Positions 16,132 to 24,858 are shown, counted from the stretch's first letter. The stretch: 57,961 nt of DNA from an uncultured Anaerolineales bacterium (GCA_937952305.1 CALFZO010000057.1:1-57961); one strand, 5' to 3'. Notes: generated by a model not told the origin, from the letters alone. Numbers and translations: made by a program.

Positions 16132-18801
16132 GTGATGATGACGCCAAGCGACCGACTGCAATACGCGCTGGAACGGCTCGCGGCCGGCGAGGCGCTGGAC
16201 CGCGTCGCCAGCGGCCTACCGGCTGACGAGGCCGCCGACCTCAAACTGGCCGCCGCGCTGCAGGATCTGGAAGTTATCGCTCCGGCCGCCGACCGCCTGG
16301 CCGCGCAGCGCCAAGCCGTGCTGCGCGCGGCCCGGGCCGCGCCCACCCCGCCTGCGCCGACCCGCCGGCCCCTCTGGCCCTGGCTTCTGGCGGCCTCCGG
16401 CGCCGTGGGCGTGCTGGCCCTATGCACGCTCACGGCCGTCAGCGCCGGCGCTCTGTGGTGGTGGACCGCCCGCTCCGCGCCTGTCGCCCAGAGTCCGAGC
16501 ACGCCTCCGGCAATGGCGGGCATGGCCGCCGAAGCGACCGCGGCAGCCGTCGCCCCTGACCCGCAGAGCGCGGCGCTGAGCGAAGCCCACGGCCTGGTGG
16601 AAGTGCAGGCCGCCGATGGGGCCTGGCAGCCAGCCGCCTCCGGCGCCCTCGTGTCGGCTGGGGCGCGCGTGCGCACGGGCGCGCTTTCGCGCGTGACGCT
16701 GACTTTCTATGACGGCAGCCAGGCCCAGCTCGGCCCCAACACCGAAGTCAGTGTGGACGCTCTGGACGCTCAGCGCGCCGGCCCGCGCGTGATCCGGCTC
16801 ACCCAGGTCCGCGGCGACTCCGACCACACGGTGGCGAAGTCTGCGCTGCCCGATTCCGTCTACGAGGTCGCCACGCCATCCGGCGCCGGCCGCGCCCAGG
16901 GCACGGCCTTCCATGTCTCCGTGACCGTTGTCAACGTGTCCTTCGCCGTCAGCGAGGGCGCCGTCGCGGTGACCAACCTGGATGTCACCGTCGTCGTCGT
17001 CGCCGGGCAGACGAGCGTCATCGTCGTCGGCCACCCGCCGGCTGAGCCAGCCCTGCAGATCACGGGCGAGGGCGCTGTTCAACAGATCGGCGAGACCTGG
17101 TTTATCGCCGGGCAGGCCCTGCGCGTCACCGCCGACACGGTCATCACCGGCGAGCCGCAAGTGGACGATTGGGTGACGTTTACGGGCCGCCAGCTCGCGG
17201 ACGGCACGCGCGTCGCCGACCGGATCACGCTGGTGCGCCGCTCGCTCACCAACGCCTTCAGCTTCATCGGCACCGTGGACGCCCTCGGGCCGGACGCCTG
17301 GATCATCGCGGGCCGCACCGTGCGCGTGGATGGCCTGACCCAGATCGAAGCCGGTCTGGCCGTCGGCGATACGGTTGAGGTCACTGGCGGCCTCGCCGCC
17401 GACGGCACCTTCTGGGCCGCCACGCTGCGGCGCTGGGCGGCCGCCGACCTGAGCGTGCCGTTCACGTGGACGGGCGTCGTTCAGGCCATCAGCGCCACAG
17501 TCTGGACCGTCTCCGACCTGACGCTCACCGTGGACGTCAGCACCACGCTCCCGGCCAGCGTCGTCCTCGGCGACCTGGTGCGCGTGGACGGCGTCGTCGA
17601 GCCGGGCGGCGTCTGGCGCGCGCGCACCATCCAGAAACTGACGGCGCCGGACCAGATCTTCGACATCACCGGCGTGCTGATCAGCCGCGACCCGTGGAAC
17701 GTCGGCGGCGTCGCCTTCACCGTGGACGACGATACCGACGTGGACGACGACCTGCGCCTCGGGGACCGCGTGCGCGTGCGCGGGCGCGTGCTCGCCGACG
17801 GCACCCGCCTGGCCGAACGCGTCGAGCGCATCGACGCCGGCCGGCGCCACGCCGTGCAGTTCACGGCGCGCGTCGCCGCTATTGACCCGTGGGTGATCGG
17901 CGGCGTGACGGTGACCGTGGACGCCAAGACCAAGCTCGCGGGCGACATCGCCGTCGGCGACCTGGTGCGCGTGAAGGGCAGCCTGCGGCCGGACGGGACG
18001 GTGGTCGCGGACAAGATCACGTTGGTCGACGACGAGGCCGGCTGCATCTCCCTGAGCGCCGTCGTCAGCGCCATCAACGCCAGGACCCTTACCTTACTGG
18101 ATGGGCGGACGCTCACCCTGGACGACTCGGTCGCGGTGACCGGCACCCTCCAAATCGCCAGCGTCGTCATCGTCAACGGCTGCGTGGACGAGGCCGGCCA
18201 GATCATCGTCATCGCCATCACCGTGGTCTTCCAGTTGGAGGCGCTGCCGCCCACGCCCACCCCGGCGCCGGCCGTCGGCTGCTTCGCCGCCATCCAGGTG
18301 AGCGACGGCCGCCCGGCCATCCTGAGCGGGACGCAAGTTGCCCTGGGCAATGGCGTCTGGCTGAAGATCGAGCTCAATAAAAAGGGCGACGAGGTCAAGC
18401 TGAAGGTGGAGGGCGAAAAGCCCGAGCTCAAGATCAAGCTCAAGAAGAAGGGCGAAATCGAGGTCAAGGTCGAGGGCCGTGGCAATCTGGTTATCACCGG
18501 GGCCGGCCACTACCCGGCCGGCGCCACCCTGGTGGTGCAGGTCTGCGCCCACGCCGATGGGACGGTCGTGATCAACGTGACGACCACGGCCGAGGCCGTC
18601 ACGCCGGCGCCGACGGCCGCGCCCACGGGCGGTTCGGTCACGATCTGCCACATCCCGCCCGGCAACCCAAGCAACCGCAAAACCCTGACAATCAATCAGG
18701 CCGACGCGGCCGGCCACCTGGGCCACGGCGACACGCTCGGCCCGTGTGGCGGCGGCGGCAGCGGCGATGACGATGACGATGATGATGATGACGACGACTG
18801 A
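16132..18801 (+). CDS. Anti-sigma-like membrane protein with FecR and repeated DUF5666 domains and a poly-Asp tail
   Basis: 889 residues. Residues 1-70 are a small cytosolic helical region (RLQYALERLAAGEALDRV) suited to binding the sigma factor encoded 5 nt upstream. One membrane helix spans about 82-111. Outside, a FecR-like domain follows (about 150-290: ALVSAGARVRTGALSRVTLTF, ending in TPSGAGRAQGTAFHVSV), then five or six copies of a DUF5666 beta-domain (about 305-690), recognisable by repeats such as VGDxVRVxGxLxADGT. The tail has a Lys/Glu-rich strand region, a cysteine-bounded CHIPPGNPSN...GHGDTLGPC module found at the ends of bacterial surface proteins, then a Gly linker and eleven consecutive Asp. 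Very unusual for an anti-sigma factor in size and tail; the poly-Asp could bind calcium or other cations (inference). Confidence 0.85.
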   Translation: MMMTPSDRLQYALERLAAGEALDRVASGLPADEAADLKLAAALQDLEVIAPAADRLAAQRQAVLRAARAAPTPPAPTRRPLWPWLLAASGAVGVLALCTLTAVSAGALWWWTARSAPVAQSPSTPPAMAGMAAEATAAAVAPDPQSAALSEAHGLVEVQAADGAWQPAASGALVSAGARVRTGALSRVTLTFYDGSQAQLGPNTEVSVDALDAQRAGPRVIRLTQVRGDSDHTVAKSALPDSVYEVATPSGAGRAQGTAFHVSVTVVNVSFAVSEGAVAVTNLDVTVVVVAGQTSVIVVGHPPAEPALQITGEGAVQQIGETWFIAGQALRVTADTVITGEPQVDDWVTFTGRQLADGTRVADRITLVRRSLTNAFSFIGTVDALGPDAWIIAGRTVRVDGLTQIEAGLAVGDTVEVTGGLAADGTFWAATLRRWAAADLSVPFTWTGVVQAISATVWTVSDLTLTVDVSTTLPASVVLGDLVRVDGVVEPGGVWRARTIQKLTAPDQIFDITGVLISRDPWNVGGVAFTVDDDTDVDDDLRLGDRVRVRGRVLADGTRLAERVERIDAGRRHAVQFTARVAAIDPWVIGGVTVTVDAKTKLAGDIAVGDLVRVKGSLRPDGTVVADKITLVDDEAGCISLSAVVSAINARTLTLLDGRTLTLDDSVAVTGTLQIASVVIVNGCVDEAGQIIVIAITVVFQLEALPPTPTPAPAVGCFAAIQVSDGRPAILSGTQVALGNGVWLKIELNKKGDEVKLKVEGEKPELKIKLKKKGEIEVKVEGRGNLVITGAGHYPAGATLVVQVCAHADGTVVINVTTTAEAVTPAPTAAPTGGSVTICHIPPGNPSNRKTLTINQADAAGHLGHGDTLGPCGGGGSGDDDDDDDDDDD

Positions 18802-18891
18802 GTGCGGACGCGCAGCGACGCGATCTCACCAGCTCGGAAGCCGCAGGCCCTGACGCCGGCCAGCAGCTGCATAGACTTCGACCCACCTTCT

Positions 18892-18933
18892 AGGCGCGAG
18901 CCCAGGCCCCTCCCCCTGCGGCTCGCGCCTTTC
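18892..18933 (+). terminator. Probable terminator after the anti-sigma-like gene
   Basis: Inverted repeat AGGCGCGAGCC (18892-18902) and GGCTCGCGCCT (18920-18930) with a 17-nt loop and a short TTCT run; the weak T-run lowers confidence. Confidence 0.6.
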
Positions 18934-19101
18934 TGCGCTCCAGACGACCAATCGCCCCGCGCTCCTTCGACTGCGCTTCGTTCCGCTCAGGATGCGCAGG
19001 CCCCGGCCAGGCTGCTGTTGGCCACCAGTCATTCGGGGAACCGCCTATCCGGGAACCTCCCGGCCGCCCCCGGCGTCTGGAGCGGCAGACTCGCCCGCCG
19101 T

Positions 19102-19107
19102 TATAAT
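19102..19107 (+). promoter_or_regulatory. -10 box 8 nt before the VanW start (leaderless mRNA)
   Basis: Perfect TATAAT at 19102-19107; ATG 19115 follows 7 nt later, so transcription would begin at or next to the start codon. No Shine-Dalgarno is present, which supports this start over upstream in-frame candidates. Confidence 0.65.
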
Positions 19108-19114
19108 GCCGCCT

Positions 19115-21031
19115 ATGAACGCCCATCCTGCTTCCGTGCCCGCCTCGTCCGCGCCCCTCGGCGTCTGGCTCGTCCGCGCCGCCACCACGCTCGGCCTGAT
19201 GGTCGTGATCATGGCGGCGCTGGCGCTGACGGGCGCCACGGTCTTCGAGTTGAGCTACCGCGGGCGCATCTACCCGGGCGTGCGCGCCTGGGGCGTGGAC
19301 CTGTCCGGCCAGTCCCCGGAAGCGGCCGCGCTCGCACTCACCGCCGCCTTCACCTACCCGAGCAACCCGGCCTTCCTGCTCTCGGACGGTCAGACTGAGC
19401 GCACCTTCGCGCCGCGCGACCTGGGCGTCACCTTTGACGTCGGCGAGACCGTGCTGCGCGCCTACCGGATCGGCCGGTCTGGGAATCTGCTGGCCGACTG
19501 GCAGGCGCAGTTCCAGACCTGGCACGCCGGCGCCGAAGTTGCGCCGGTGCTGGTCTGGGACGAGGCCCGCACGCTGGCGGTGCTGGACAGCCTGGCCGCC
19601 GAGACGTTCCGGCCCGTGGTTGAGGCCTCGCTCCAGGCCCAGGGCACCGACGTAGTCGCCACCCCCGGCCAGGTCGGGCGCAGCCTGGATGTCCCGCGCG
19701 TCACCGCGGCGCTGCGCGGCCACCTCGCGCGCGTGGAGAAGGCGGCCCTGGCGCTGCCGTTTGTGGAGACCATGCCGTTGGTGCTGGACGCGGCGCCGCA
19801 GGCCGAAGCCGCCCGGCGCCTGTTGAGCCAGCCGCTGACGCTGGTGCTGGCCGAGCCGGCCGAGGGCGATCCGGGGCCGTGGACGCTGGAACCGGCCCAG
19901 CTCGCCACGCTGCTGCGCATCACGCGCGTCCAGGATGGCGCCAACGCCGCGCGCTTCGACGTGACGCTCGACGCCGCCGGGCTGCGCGCCGTGCTGGAGC
20001 CGCTGGCCGAGCCGCTGCAGCGCGACGCCCGTAACGCCCGCTTCATCTTCAACGATGAGACCCGCCAGCTGGAGGTCCTCCAGCCCGCCCTGGACGCCCG
20101 CACCCTGGACATGGACGCCACCGTCGCGGCCATCAACGCCGCCCTGCCGCGCGGCGAACACACGGTGGCGCTCGTCTTCCAGACCCAGGCGCCGCTGGTC
20201 ACCGACGCCGCCACCGGCGCCGAGCTCGGCATCACCGAACTGGTCAGCGAGCAGTTCACGTCCTTCGCCGGCTCCAGCGCGGAGCGCGTCAACAACATCC
20301 AGGTCGCGGCGGCGCGCTTCCACGGCCTGCTCATCCCGCCCAACAGCACCTTCTCGTTCGTCGAGCATCTGGGCGACATCAGCCTGGACTCGGGCTTCGC
20401 CGAAGCCCTGATCATCTACGGCGGACGGACCATCCGCGGCATCGGCGGCGGCGTCTGCCAGGTGAGCACCACCGTCTTCCGGGCTGCCTACTTCGCCGGC
20501 TTCCCGATCGTCGAGCGCAACGCCCACGCCTACCGCGTCGGCTACTACGAGCGCGGCACGGCCTGGCAAGGCCCCGGCCTGGACGCCGCCATCTACGCGC
20601 CGCTGGTGGATTTTAAGTTTCTCAACGACACGCCCAACTGGCTGCTGATGGAGACCTACGTCAACGAGGGCGCCGGGCGGCTGACCTGGAAGTTCTATTC
20701 GACCTCGGACGGACGCCAGGTGCAGGTGAGCGCGCCGGTAGTGGAAAACATCGTCCCGGCGCCGGAGGCCCTGTACGAGGAGAACGCCGAACTGGCCGCC
20801 GGCCAGATCAAGCAGGTGGACTACGCCGCCGACGGCGCGGACACGACCGTGACCCGCGTCGTCACCCGTGACGGCGTTCAGATCAACTTCGGCGAGCCGC
20901 CGCTGCGCACCCACTACCAACCCTGGCGCGCCATCTATCAGTACGGCCCCGGCACCGAGGGCATCCCCACACCGGTCAGCAGCGAAGCTGCGACGCCGGC
21001 GCCCGATCCCAACGCCACCCCGACACCTTGA
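19115..21031 (+). CDS. VanW family protein with YoaR-type peptidoglycan-binding domains
   Basis: 638 residues from the leaderless ATG 19115. One signal-anchor helix at about 21-45 places the rest outside. Two repeats of the YoaR-like putative peptidoglycan-binding domain follow (first starting GRIYPGVRAWGVDLSGQSP, second around residues 240-370). The VanW domain is at about 395-530: ERVNNIQVAAARFHGLLIPP, NSTFSFVEHLGDIS, GGRTIRGIGGGVCQVSTT. A beta-rich G5-like tail and a short TPAPDPNATPTP end complete it. VanW proteins occur in glycopeptide-resistance clusters and in many cell-wall contexts without known enzymatic activity; here there is no van cluster, so a general envelope role is more likely. 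Confidence 0.88.
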   Translation: MNAHPASVPASSAPLGVWLVRAATTLGLMVVIMAALALTGATVFELSYRGRIYPGVRAWGVDLSGQSPEAAALALTAAFTYPSNPAFLLSDGQTERTFAPRDLGVTFDVGETVLRAYRIGRSGNLLADWQAQFQTWHAGAEVAPVLVWDEARTLAVLDSLAAETFRPVVEASLQAQGTDVVATPGQVGRSLDVPRVTAALRGHLARVEKAALALPFVETMPLVLDAAPQAEAARRLLSQPLTLVLAEPAEGDPGPWTLEPAQLATLLRITRVQDGANAARFDVTLDAAGLRAVLEPLAEPLQRDARNARFIFNDETRQLEVLQPALDARTLDMDATVAAINAALPRGEHTVALVFQTQAPLVTDAATGAELGITELVSEQFTSFAGSSAERVNNIQVAAARFHGLLIPPNSTFSFVEHLGDISLDSGFAEALIIYGGRTIRGIGGGVCQVSTTVFRAAYFAGFPIVERNAHAYRVGYYERGTAWQGPGLDAAIYAPLVDFKFLNDTPNWLLMETYVNEGAGRLTWKFYSTSDGRQVQVSAPVVENIVPAPEALYEENAELAAGQIKQVDYAADGADTTVTRVVTRDGVQINFGEPPLRTHYQPWRAIYQYGPGTEGIPTPVSSEAATPAPDPNATPTP

Positions 21032-21052
21032 GGGCGCGGCCGGCCTCCGTGA

Positions 21053-21074
21053 TAAAATCCAGGCGCTCTGGAGG
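21053..21074 (+). promoter_or_regulatory. Promoter -10 and ribosome site of the Trm112-like gene
   Basis: TAAAAT at 21053-21058 and GGAGG at 21070-21074, 5 nt before ATG 21080. The ribosome site decides for ATG 21080 over the adjacent GTG 21077. Confidence 0.5.
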
Positions 21075-21079
21075 ATGTG

Positions 21080-21319
21080 ATGATCAGTCAAGATTTGCTG
21101 GAGATCCTGCGCTGCCCGTATTGCGTCTCGCACCAGACGCGCCAGCCCGGCGACGACCCCGGCCGCCTGACCGTTTACCGGGACTGCTGGCTGGTGGACG
21201 AGACCTGCGGGCGCAAGTACCCGATCCGCGACGACATCCCCGTCATGCTCATCGAAGAGGGTGAGAAGTGGATGCAGACCAAACTGGAGGCGCTGCCCGT
21301 CCCCCCGCCCGCCGAGTGA
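21080..21319 (+). CDS. Trm112/UPF0434-like small zinc protein
   Basis: 79 residues. Four cysteines in the Trm112/UPF0434 pattern (Cys12 and Cys15 in LRCPYC, Cys36, Cys43 in ETCGRKYPIRDDIPVML) probably bind zinc. The YPIRDDIPVML segment is the family signature. In other organisms Trm112 activates several methyltransferases; bacterial members are often of unknown role. It is followed 42 nt later by a HEAT-repeat gene. Confidence 0.85.
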   Translation: MISQDLLEILRCPYCVSHQTRQPGDDPGRLTVYRDCWLVDETCGRKYPIRDDIPVMLIEEGEKWMQTKLEALPVPPPAE

Positions 21320-21361
21320 AGCCGGCCGCGGACTGGCCTGACCCGGTCGACTCGCTTTTCC

Positions 21362-21919
21362 ATGTCCAGCCTGGAGGATCTGTTTTCCGGTGAGGAGGCC
21401 CGCGCCGAGGCGGCCCTGGCGCAGGTGACGGCCGCCGATGTCCCCGGGCTGATCGATCACCTGGCCGAGGGCGAGCGCGACGCGCGCCAGTGGGCGGCGG
21501 CCGGCCTGGGGCGGGTACCCGCCGAAGCGGCGCTGGCCGCCCTGCTGCGGGCGCCCGCCGATCCGGATCAAGCCGTCCGCGCCGCCGTCCTGCACAGCCT
21601 GGGTGAACAGCGCGCCCCGGCCGCGCTGACGCCGCTGCTATTCGCCCTGGCCGACCCCAGCCCGTTCCTGGCACGCATCGCCGGCGACGCCCTGATCAAG
21701 CTCGGCCCCGCCGCCGTGCCGGCCCTGTGCCGGGCCCTGGAGCAAGAGGCCGAGCCGCGGGTGCGCGTCGCGTTGACGCGGGCGATCGCCCATCTGGCCG
21801 ATCCGCGCGCCATCCCGGCCCTGTTCCGGGCCCTGGACGACGACTCCGCCCTCGTGCAGCATTGGGCCGATGAGGGCCTGGAACGCCTGGGCGTGGGCCA
21901 GGTCTACTTTCAACCCTGA
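21362..21919 (+). CDS. HEAT-repeat protein
   Basis: 185 residues made of about five HEAT-like helix pairs (GLIDHLAEGERDARQWAAAGLG; AALAALLRAPADPDQAVRAAVLHSLG; ALTPLLFALADPSPFLARIAGDALIKLG; AVPALCRALEQEAEPRVRVALTRAIAHL; AIPALFRALDDDSALVQHWADEGLERL, each shortened here to its recognisable pattern). Such PBS-lyase-type HEAT proteins act as protein-binding scaffolds. It lies in a small run with Trm112-like and SixA genes; partner unknown. Confidence 0.82.
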   Translation: MSSLEDLFSGEEARAEAALAQVTAADVPGLIDHLAEGERDARQWAAAGLGRVPAEAALAALLRAPADPDQAVRAAVLHSLGEQRAPAALTPLLFALADPSPFLARIAGDALIKLGPAAVPALCRALEQEAEPRVRVALTRAIAHLADPRAIPALFRALDDDSALVQHWADEGLERLGVGQVYFQP

Positions 21920-21937
21920 ACGATCACCCCACAGCGC

Positions 21938-22423
21938 ATGCATCTCTACTTCGTCCGCCACGGCCTGGCCACCTGGCCGACCTGGCCCGGCCACGACGCC
22001 GAACGCCCGCTGACCGCCGACGGCGTGCGCTGGCTGACGGCCGCCGCCGCCGGCCTGGCGCGCCGCCTGCGCCAGGATGGCCCGCTCCCGGAGAAGATCC
22101 TGCACAGCCCGCTGCTGCGCGCGCGCCAGACGGCCGAGATCCTGGGCGCGGCGCTGGCGCTGGACGGCGCAGTGGTGGAGCACCGGCTGCTGGCGCCCGG
22201 CTTCGACTTCAAGGCCTTTCAGGTGCTGCTGCAGGCCAATGCGGCCGGCGCCAGCCTGATGCTCATCGGCCACAACCCGGACCTGGGCGACGTGGCGGCG
22301 CGGCTGACCGAGCGGCCCGTGCACTTCCGCGAGGGCACGGTGGCCCGCCTGAAACTGCGCCAGCCGGGCGTTGCCCGGCTGGACTGGCTGGCCACCACCG
22401 ACGAACTCGCCGGCGAGGTCTAG
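21938..22423 (+). CDS. sixA: SixA-type phosphohistidine phosphatase
   Basis: 161 residues, histidine phosphatase superfamily. The catalytic RHG is Arg7-His8-Gly9 (LYFVRHGLA); the second conserved elements are SPLLRARQTAEIL and the late His in LMLIGHNPDL. In other bacteria SixA removes phosphate from histidine phosphotransfer proteins (ArcB HPt, NPr). No phosphorelay partner is adjacent, so the substrate here is not known. Confidence 0.85.
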   Translation: MHLYFVRHGLATWPTWPGHDAERPLTADGVRWLTAAAAGLARRLRQDGPLPEKILHSPLLRARQTAEILGAALALDGAVVEHRLLAPGFDFKAFQVLLQANAAGASLMLIGHNPDLGDVAARLTERPVHFREGTVARLKLRQPGVARLDWLATTDELAGEV

Positions 22424-22431
22424 CCTTAAAG

Positions 22432-22462
22432 CCACCCGGGCAGACGCGCGCCTGCCCGGGTC
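22432..22462 (+). terminator. Hairpin between convergent sixA and DUF456 genes
   Basis: Near-perfect inverted repeat (ACCCGGGCAG / CTGCCCGGGT) around 22434-22461 between two converging genes; no T-run on either side, so it may be a bidirectional transcription block rather than a classical terminator. Confidence 0.5.
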
Positions 22463-22491
22463 AGTGATTCAGTGACTGCGTCCGGCCCGCC

Positions 22492-23037
22492 TCACCGGAA
22501 CAGGAAGTCGGCGGTCACCCACCCCAGCCAGACCGCGATCATCACCAGGCACAACAGCACCTCGGCGACGATGGCCCAGCCCTTGCCGCGCGCGTAGCCC
22601 TTGACACCGTTCCAGGCCTTACGCCAGTCCCGCCCGTGGCGGAAGTACTCCACCAAGAACAGGCCGGCCACCGCGCCCACCAACGGCCCGAGCGGCGGGA
22701 AGAACGGCAGGCCCAGCAGGCCCAGACCCAGGCTGGCCAGGATCGCGCGGAAGGAGACGCCCTCCTGCGCGGCCACCGAGTTCGTCACCACATATTCCAA
22801 GCCCAAGTCGATCAGCGCCAGCACCGTCAGCGCCGCCATGGCGACGCCGCCGATCCAGCTGTCGAACAGCGGCTGGCCGAGCACGGGCTGCGTCAGGCCG
22901 TAGCCGAGCGCGGCCAGCCAGATCAGCCAGGCGCCGGGCAGCACCGGCACCACGGCGCCGATCAGGCCCACCACCATCACCAGGCCGGTGAGCCCGATCA
23001 ACGCGATTTCCAAGACCAGGTTCAGCTCCGCTTCCAT
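22492..23037 (-). CDS. DUF456 family membrane protein
   Basis: 181 residues with four to five hydrophobic helices: LEIALIGLTGLVMVVGLIGAV, the second beginning LPGAWLIWLAALGYGL, a Gly-rich segment around ILASLGLGLLGLPFFPPLGPLVGA, and the C-terminal LLCLVMIAVWLGWVTADFLF (each given in part). This matches DUF456, a widespread inner-membrane family without assigned function. It starts 14 nt after serS ends and so is the last gene of the T-box-regulated operon. Confidence 0.82.
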   Translation of the reverse strand: MEAELNLVLEIALIGLTGLVMVVGLIGAVVPVLPGAWLIWLAALGYGLTQPVLGQPLFDSWIGGVAMAALTVLALIDLGLEYVVTNSVAAQEGVSFRAILASLGLGLLGLPFFPPLGPLVGAVAGLFLVEYFRHGRDWRKAWNGVKGYARGKGWAIVAEVLLCLVMIAVWLGWVTADFLFR

Positions 23038-23051
23038 TCGGTGAAGACCGC

Positions 23052-24332
23052 CTACTTCAACACCTCAAGGCCGCCCATCCACGGCCGCAGGACCTCCGGC
23101 ACTACCACGCTGCCATCGGCCTGCTGGTAGTTCTCCAGGACTGCGATCAGCGTGCGCGGCAGGCCCAGCCCCGAACCGTTGAGCGTGTGCACGAACTCGG
23201 GCCGGAGGCCGGCCTCGCGCCGGAACTTGACGTTGGCGCGGCGCGCCTGGAAATCCCCGACGTTCGAGACCGACGAGACCTCCAGCCATTCGCCGCAGCC
23301 CGGCGCCCAGACTTCCAGGTCGTAGGTCATGCGCGCCCCGAAGCCGATATCGGCCGTGCACAATAACTTTACGCGGTAGGGCAGCCCGAGTTGCGCGCAG
23401 GTGGCCTCCGCCGCCGCGCGCATGTGCTCGAGTTCGGCGTCTGAGTCCTCCGGCCGGCAGAACGCGTACATCTCGACCTTGTCGAACTGATGGCCGCGCT
23501 TGATGCCGCGCACATCGCGGCCGGCCGCGATCTTCTCGCGCCGGAAGCAGGGCGTATAAGCCGTGTAGCGCCGCGGCAGCTCGCCGGCCTCCAGGATCTC
23601 GTCTTTGTGCAGGCCGGTCACCGGGACCTCGGCCGTCGGCACCATCCAGAAGTCCTCTTCCGCGTCGTGGTACAGGTTGTCGCGGAACTTGGGCAGCTGG
23701 CCGGCCGCGTACAGGATCTCCGCCCGGACCATGAAGGGCGTGTAGACTTCGCGATAGCCCTGCTCGGCGCGCGTGTGCAGATCCAGCATCCACGCGATCA
23801 GCGCGCGCTGCAGCCGGGCGCCGGCCCCGTTGAGGACGTAGAAGCGCGAGCCGGCCAGCTTGGTGCCGCGCTCGAAGTCGATGATCCCCAGCTTAGCCCC
23901 CAGATCCCAGTGGGCTTGCGGCGTGAAATCGAACTGGCGCGGCTCGCCGACGGTGCGCACGATCACGTTGTCGGCCTCGGTCGCGCCGACCGGCGTGCGC
24001 GTGTCCGGCACGTTCGGGATCTGGCTCAGCAGCTCCTGCAGGCGCGCGTCCACGCCGCCGACTTCCTTGTCCAGCGCGTCGATGCGCTCGTTCACCTGCC
24101 GCTGCTCGAGGATTTTGGCCTCGCGCGCGGCGGCGTCCTTCATCTTGCCGATCTCTTTGCTGACTGTGTTGCGCTGGGCCTTGAGCGTCTCCACTTCTTT
24201 GAGGAGGTCGCGGCGGCGCTGGTCCAGCCCGAGGATTTCGTCGACCGTTTCGGCCAGGGCCGGGTCCTGGCGGTTGCGGACGCCCGTCTTCACCAGGTCC
24301 GGCTGGGTGCGGATAAGGTTGATGTCAAGCAT
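23052..24332 (-). CDS. serS: Seryl-tRNA synthetase
   Basis: 426 residues, normal for the bacterial enzyme that charges tRNA-Ser. The N-terminal coiled-coil arm that grips the long variable arm of tRNA-Ser is seen in residues 30-110. Class II motif 2 is FRREKIAAGRDVRG and motif 3 is GSGLGLPRTLIAVLENYQ; TAEVPVTGLHKDEIL is the serine/ATP-site segment. GGGAG lies 7-10 nt before ATG 24332. Expression is controlled by the serine T-box upstream (24531-24850), and a 38-codon membrane peptide gene lies between the T-box and serS. Confidence 0.97.
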   Translation of the reverse strand: MLDINLIRTQPDLVKTGVRNRQDPALAETVDEILGLDQRRRDLLKEVETLKAQRNTVSKEIGKMKDAAAREAKILEQRQVNERIDALDKEVGGVDARLQELLSQIPNVPDTRTPVGATEADNVIVRTVGEPRQFDFTPQAHWDLGAKLGIIDFERGTKLAGSRFYVLNGAGARLQRALIAWMLDLHTRAEQGYREVYTPFMVRAEILYAAGQLPKFRDNLYHDAEEDFWMVPTAEVPVTGLHKDEILEAGELPRRYTAYTPCFRREKIAAGRDVRGIKRGHQFDKVEMYAFCRPEDSDAELEHMRAAAEATCAQLGLPYRVKLLCTADIGFGARMTYDLEVWAPGCGEWLEVSSVSNVGDFQARRANVKFRREAGLRPEFVHTLNGSGLGLPRTLIAVLENYQQADGSVVVPEVLRPWMGGLEVLK

Positions 24333-24402
24333 GTTGATCTCCCTGTGGATCAGAGCGCACTGTGATAAGGCGGGTTTTCACCGGCGCGGCCAGCGGCCGC
24401 CG

Positions 24403-24519
24403 TCAGCGCCGGGACCGGCGCTCGTTGGCGAGGGCCCACACCACCCCGATCAGGGCCGCCGCCAAGAGCGCACACCCTCCCAGACCGACCACGGTCAGCA
24501 ACAAACCCGAGAATGCCAT
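24403..24519 (-). CDS. 38-residue single-membrane-span peptide between T-box and serS
   Basis: ATG 24519 with GGAGG seven nt upstream (sequence GTGGAGGCCAAT before ATG), 38 codons to TGA at 24403. The product is MAFSGLLLTVVGLGGC followed by a second hydrophobic half and a basic end NERRSRR, so one helix of about 27 residues with a positive-inside C-terminus. It starts 12 nt after the T-box terminator's T-run, so its translation depends on tRNA-Ser-controlled read-through. I recognise no family. A chance ORF is possible, but the ribosome site, hydrophobic pattern and basic tail argue for a real small membrane protein. Confidence 0.6.
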   Translation of the reverse strand: MAFSGLLLTVVGLGGCALLAAALIGVVWALANERRSRR

Positions 24520-24530
24520 ATTGGCCTCCA

Positions 24531-24850
24531 CAAACAAAGCGGCCCCTCTTCCATTGCAGGACGAGGGGCCGCCCGTGGTGCCACCTGCTTTCGCTGCCGG
24601 TCGGCACTGCGCGCCGACCTTAGGGCTGCGGCTCCACCGCAGCCGGCCTGGCCCGCGTTCAACGCGCACCGGCAGCCTTCAATCGCTATAACGGGCGGAC
24701 CCGGCCTCACCTCTGCGGGGGCGACGCCGTCACAGCCTCAGGGGCTGCGACGGAGGAGTGGAATGGTTCGGCTGGCCCGCCGCCTCGCACCGACCGGCGG
24801 CTCTCTGCGGGGTTGCCCGGACCGCGTGTCTCCGGCGTCTGACTGATGAA
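24531..24850 (-). promoter_or_regulatory. T-box riboswitch (serine, specifier UCC) controlling serS operon
   Basis: On the minus strand the leader carries the Stem I features AGAGAGCC and GGTCGGTGCGAGG (24795-24825 region), a specifier loop ATTCCAC whose UCC (24760-24762) is a serine codon followed by the usual A, the T-box sequence AGGTGGCACCACG (24574-24586), and a competing terminator: GCGGCCCCTC (24563-24572) pairs with GAGGGGCCGC (24539-24548), then TTTGTTTG (24531-24538). Uncharged tRNA-Ser would pair with UCC and the GGCA bulge and favour the antiterminator, turning on the micropeptide, serS and DUF456 genes. Confidence 0.92.
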
Positions 24851-24858
24851 TTGCCGCG

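Larger units (their letters stand above)
18802..19114. other. Intergenic region with terminator-like hairpin and leaderless promoter
   Basis: No gene seen. Contains the hairpin at 18892-18933 and the TATAAT at 19102. The stretch near 18962-18992 (cttcgactgcgcttcg followed by a ttccgctcagg-type segment) looks like dispersed intergenic repeats common in high-GC genomes, but only one copy is present here. Confidence 0.5.

Noticed and set aside
18890..21595. Minus-strand 901-codon frame over VanW
   Set aside because: Shadow of the VanW/YoaR gene; no recognisable domain and it runs through several independent plus-strand genes and promoters.
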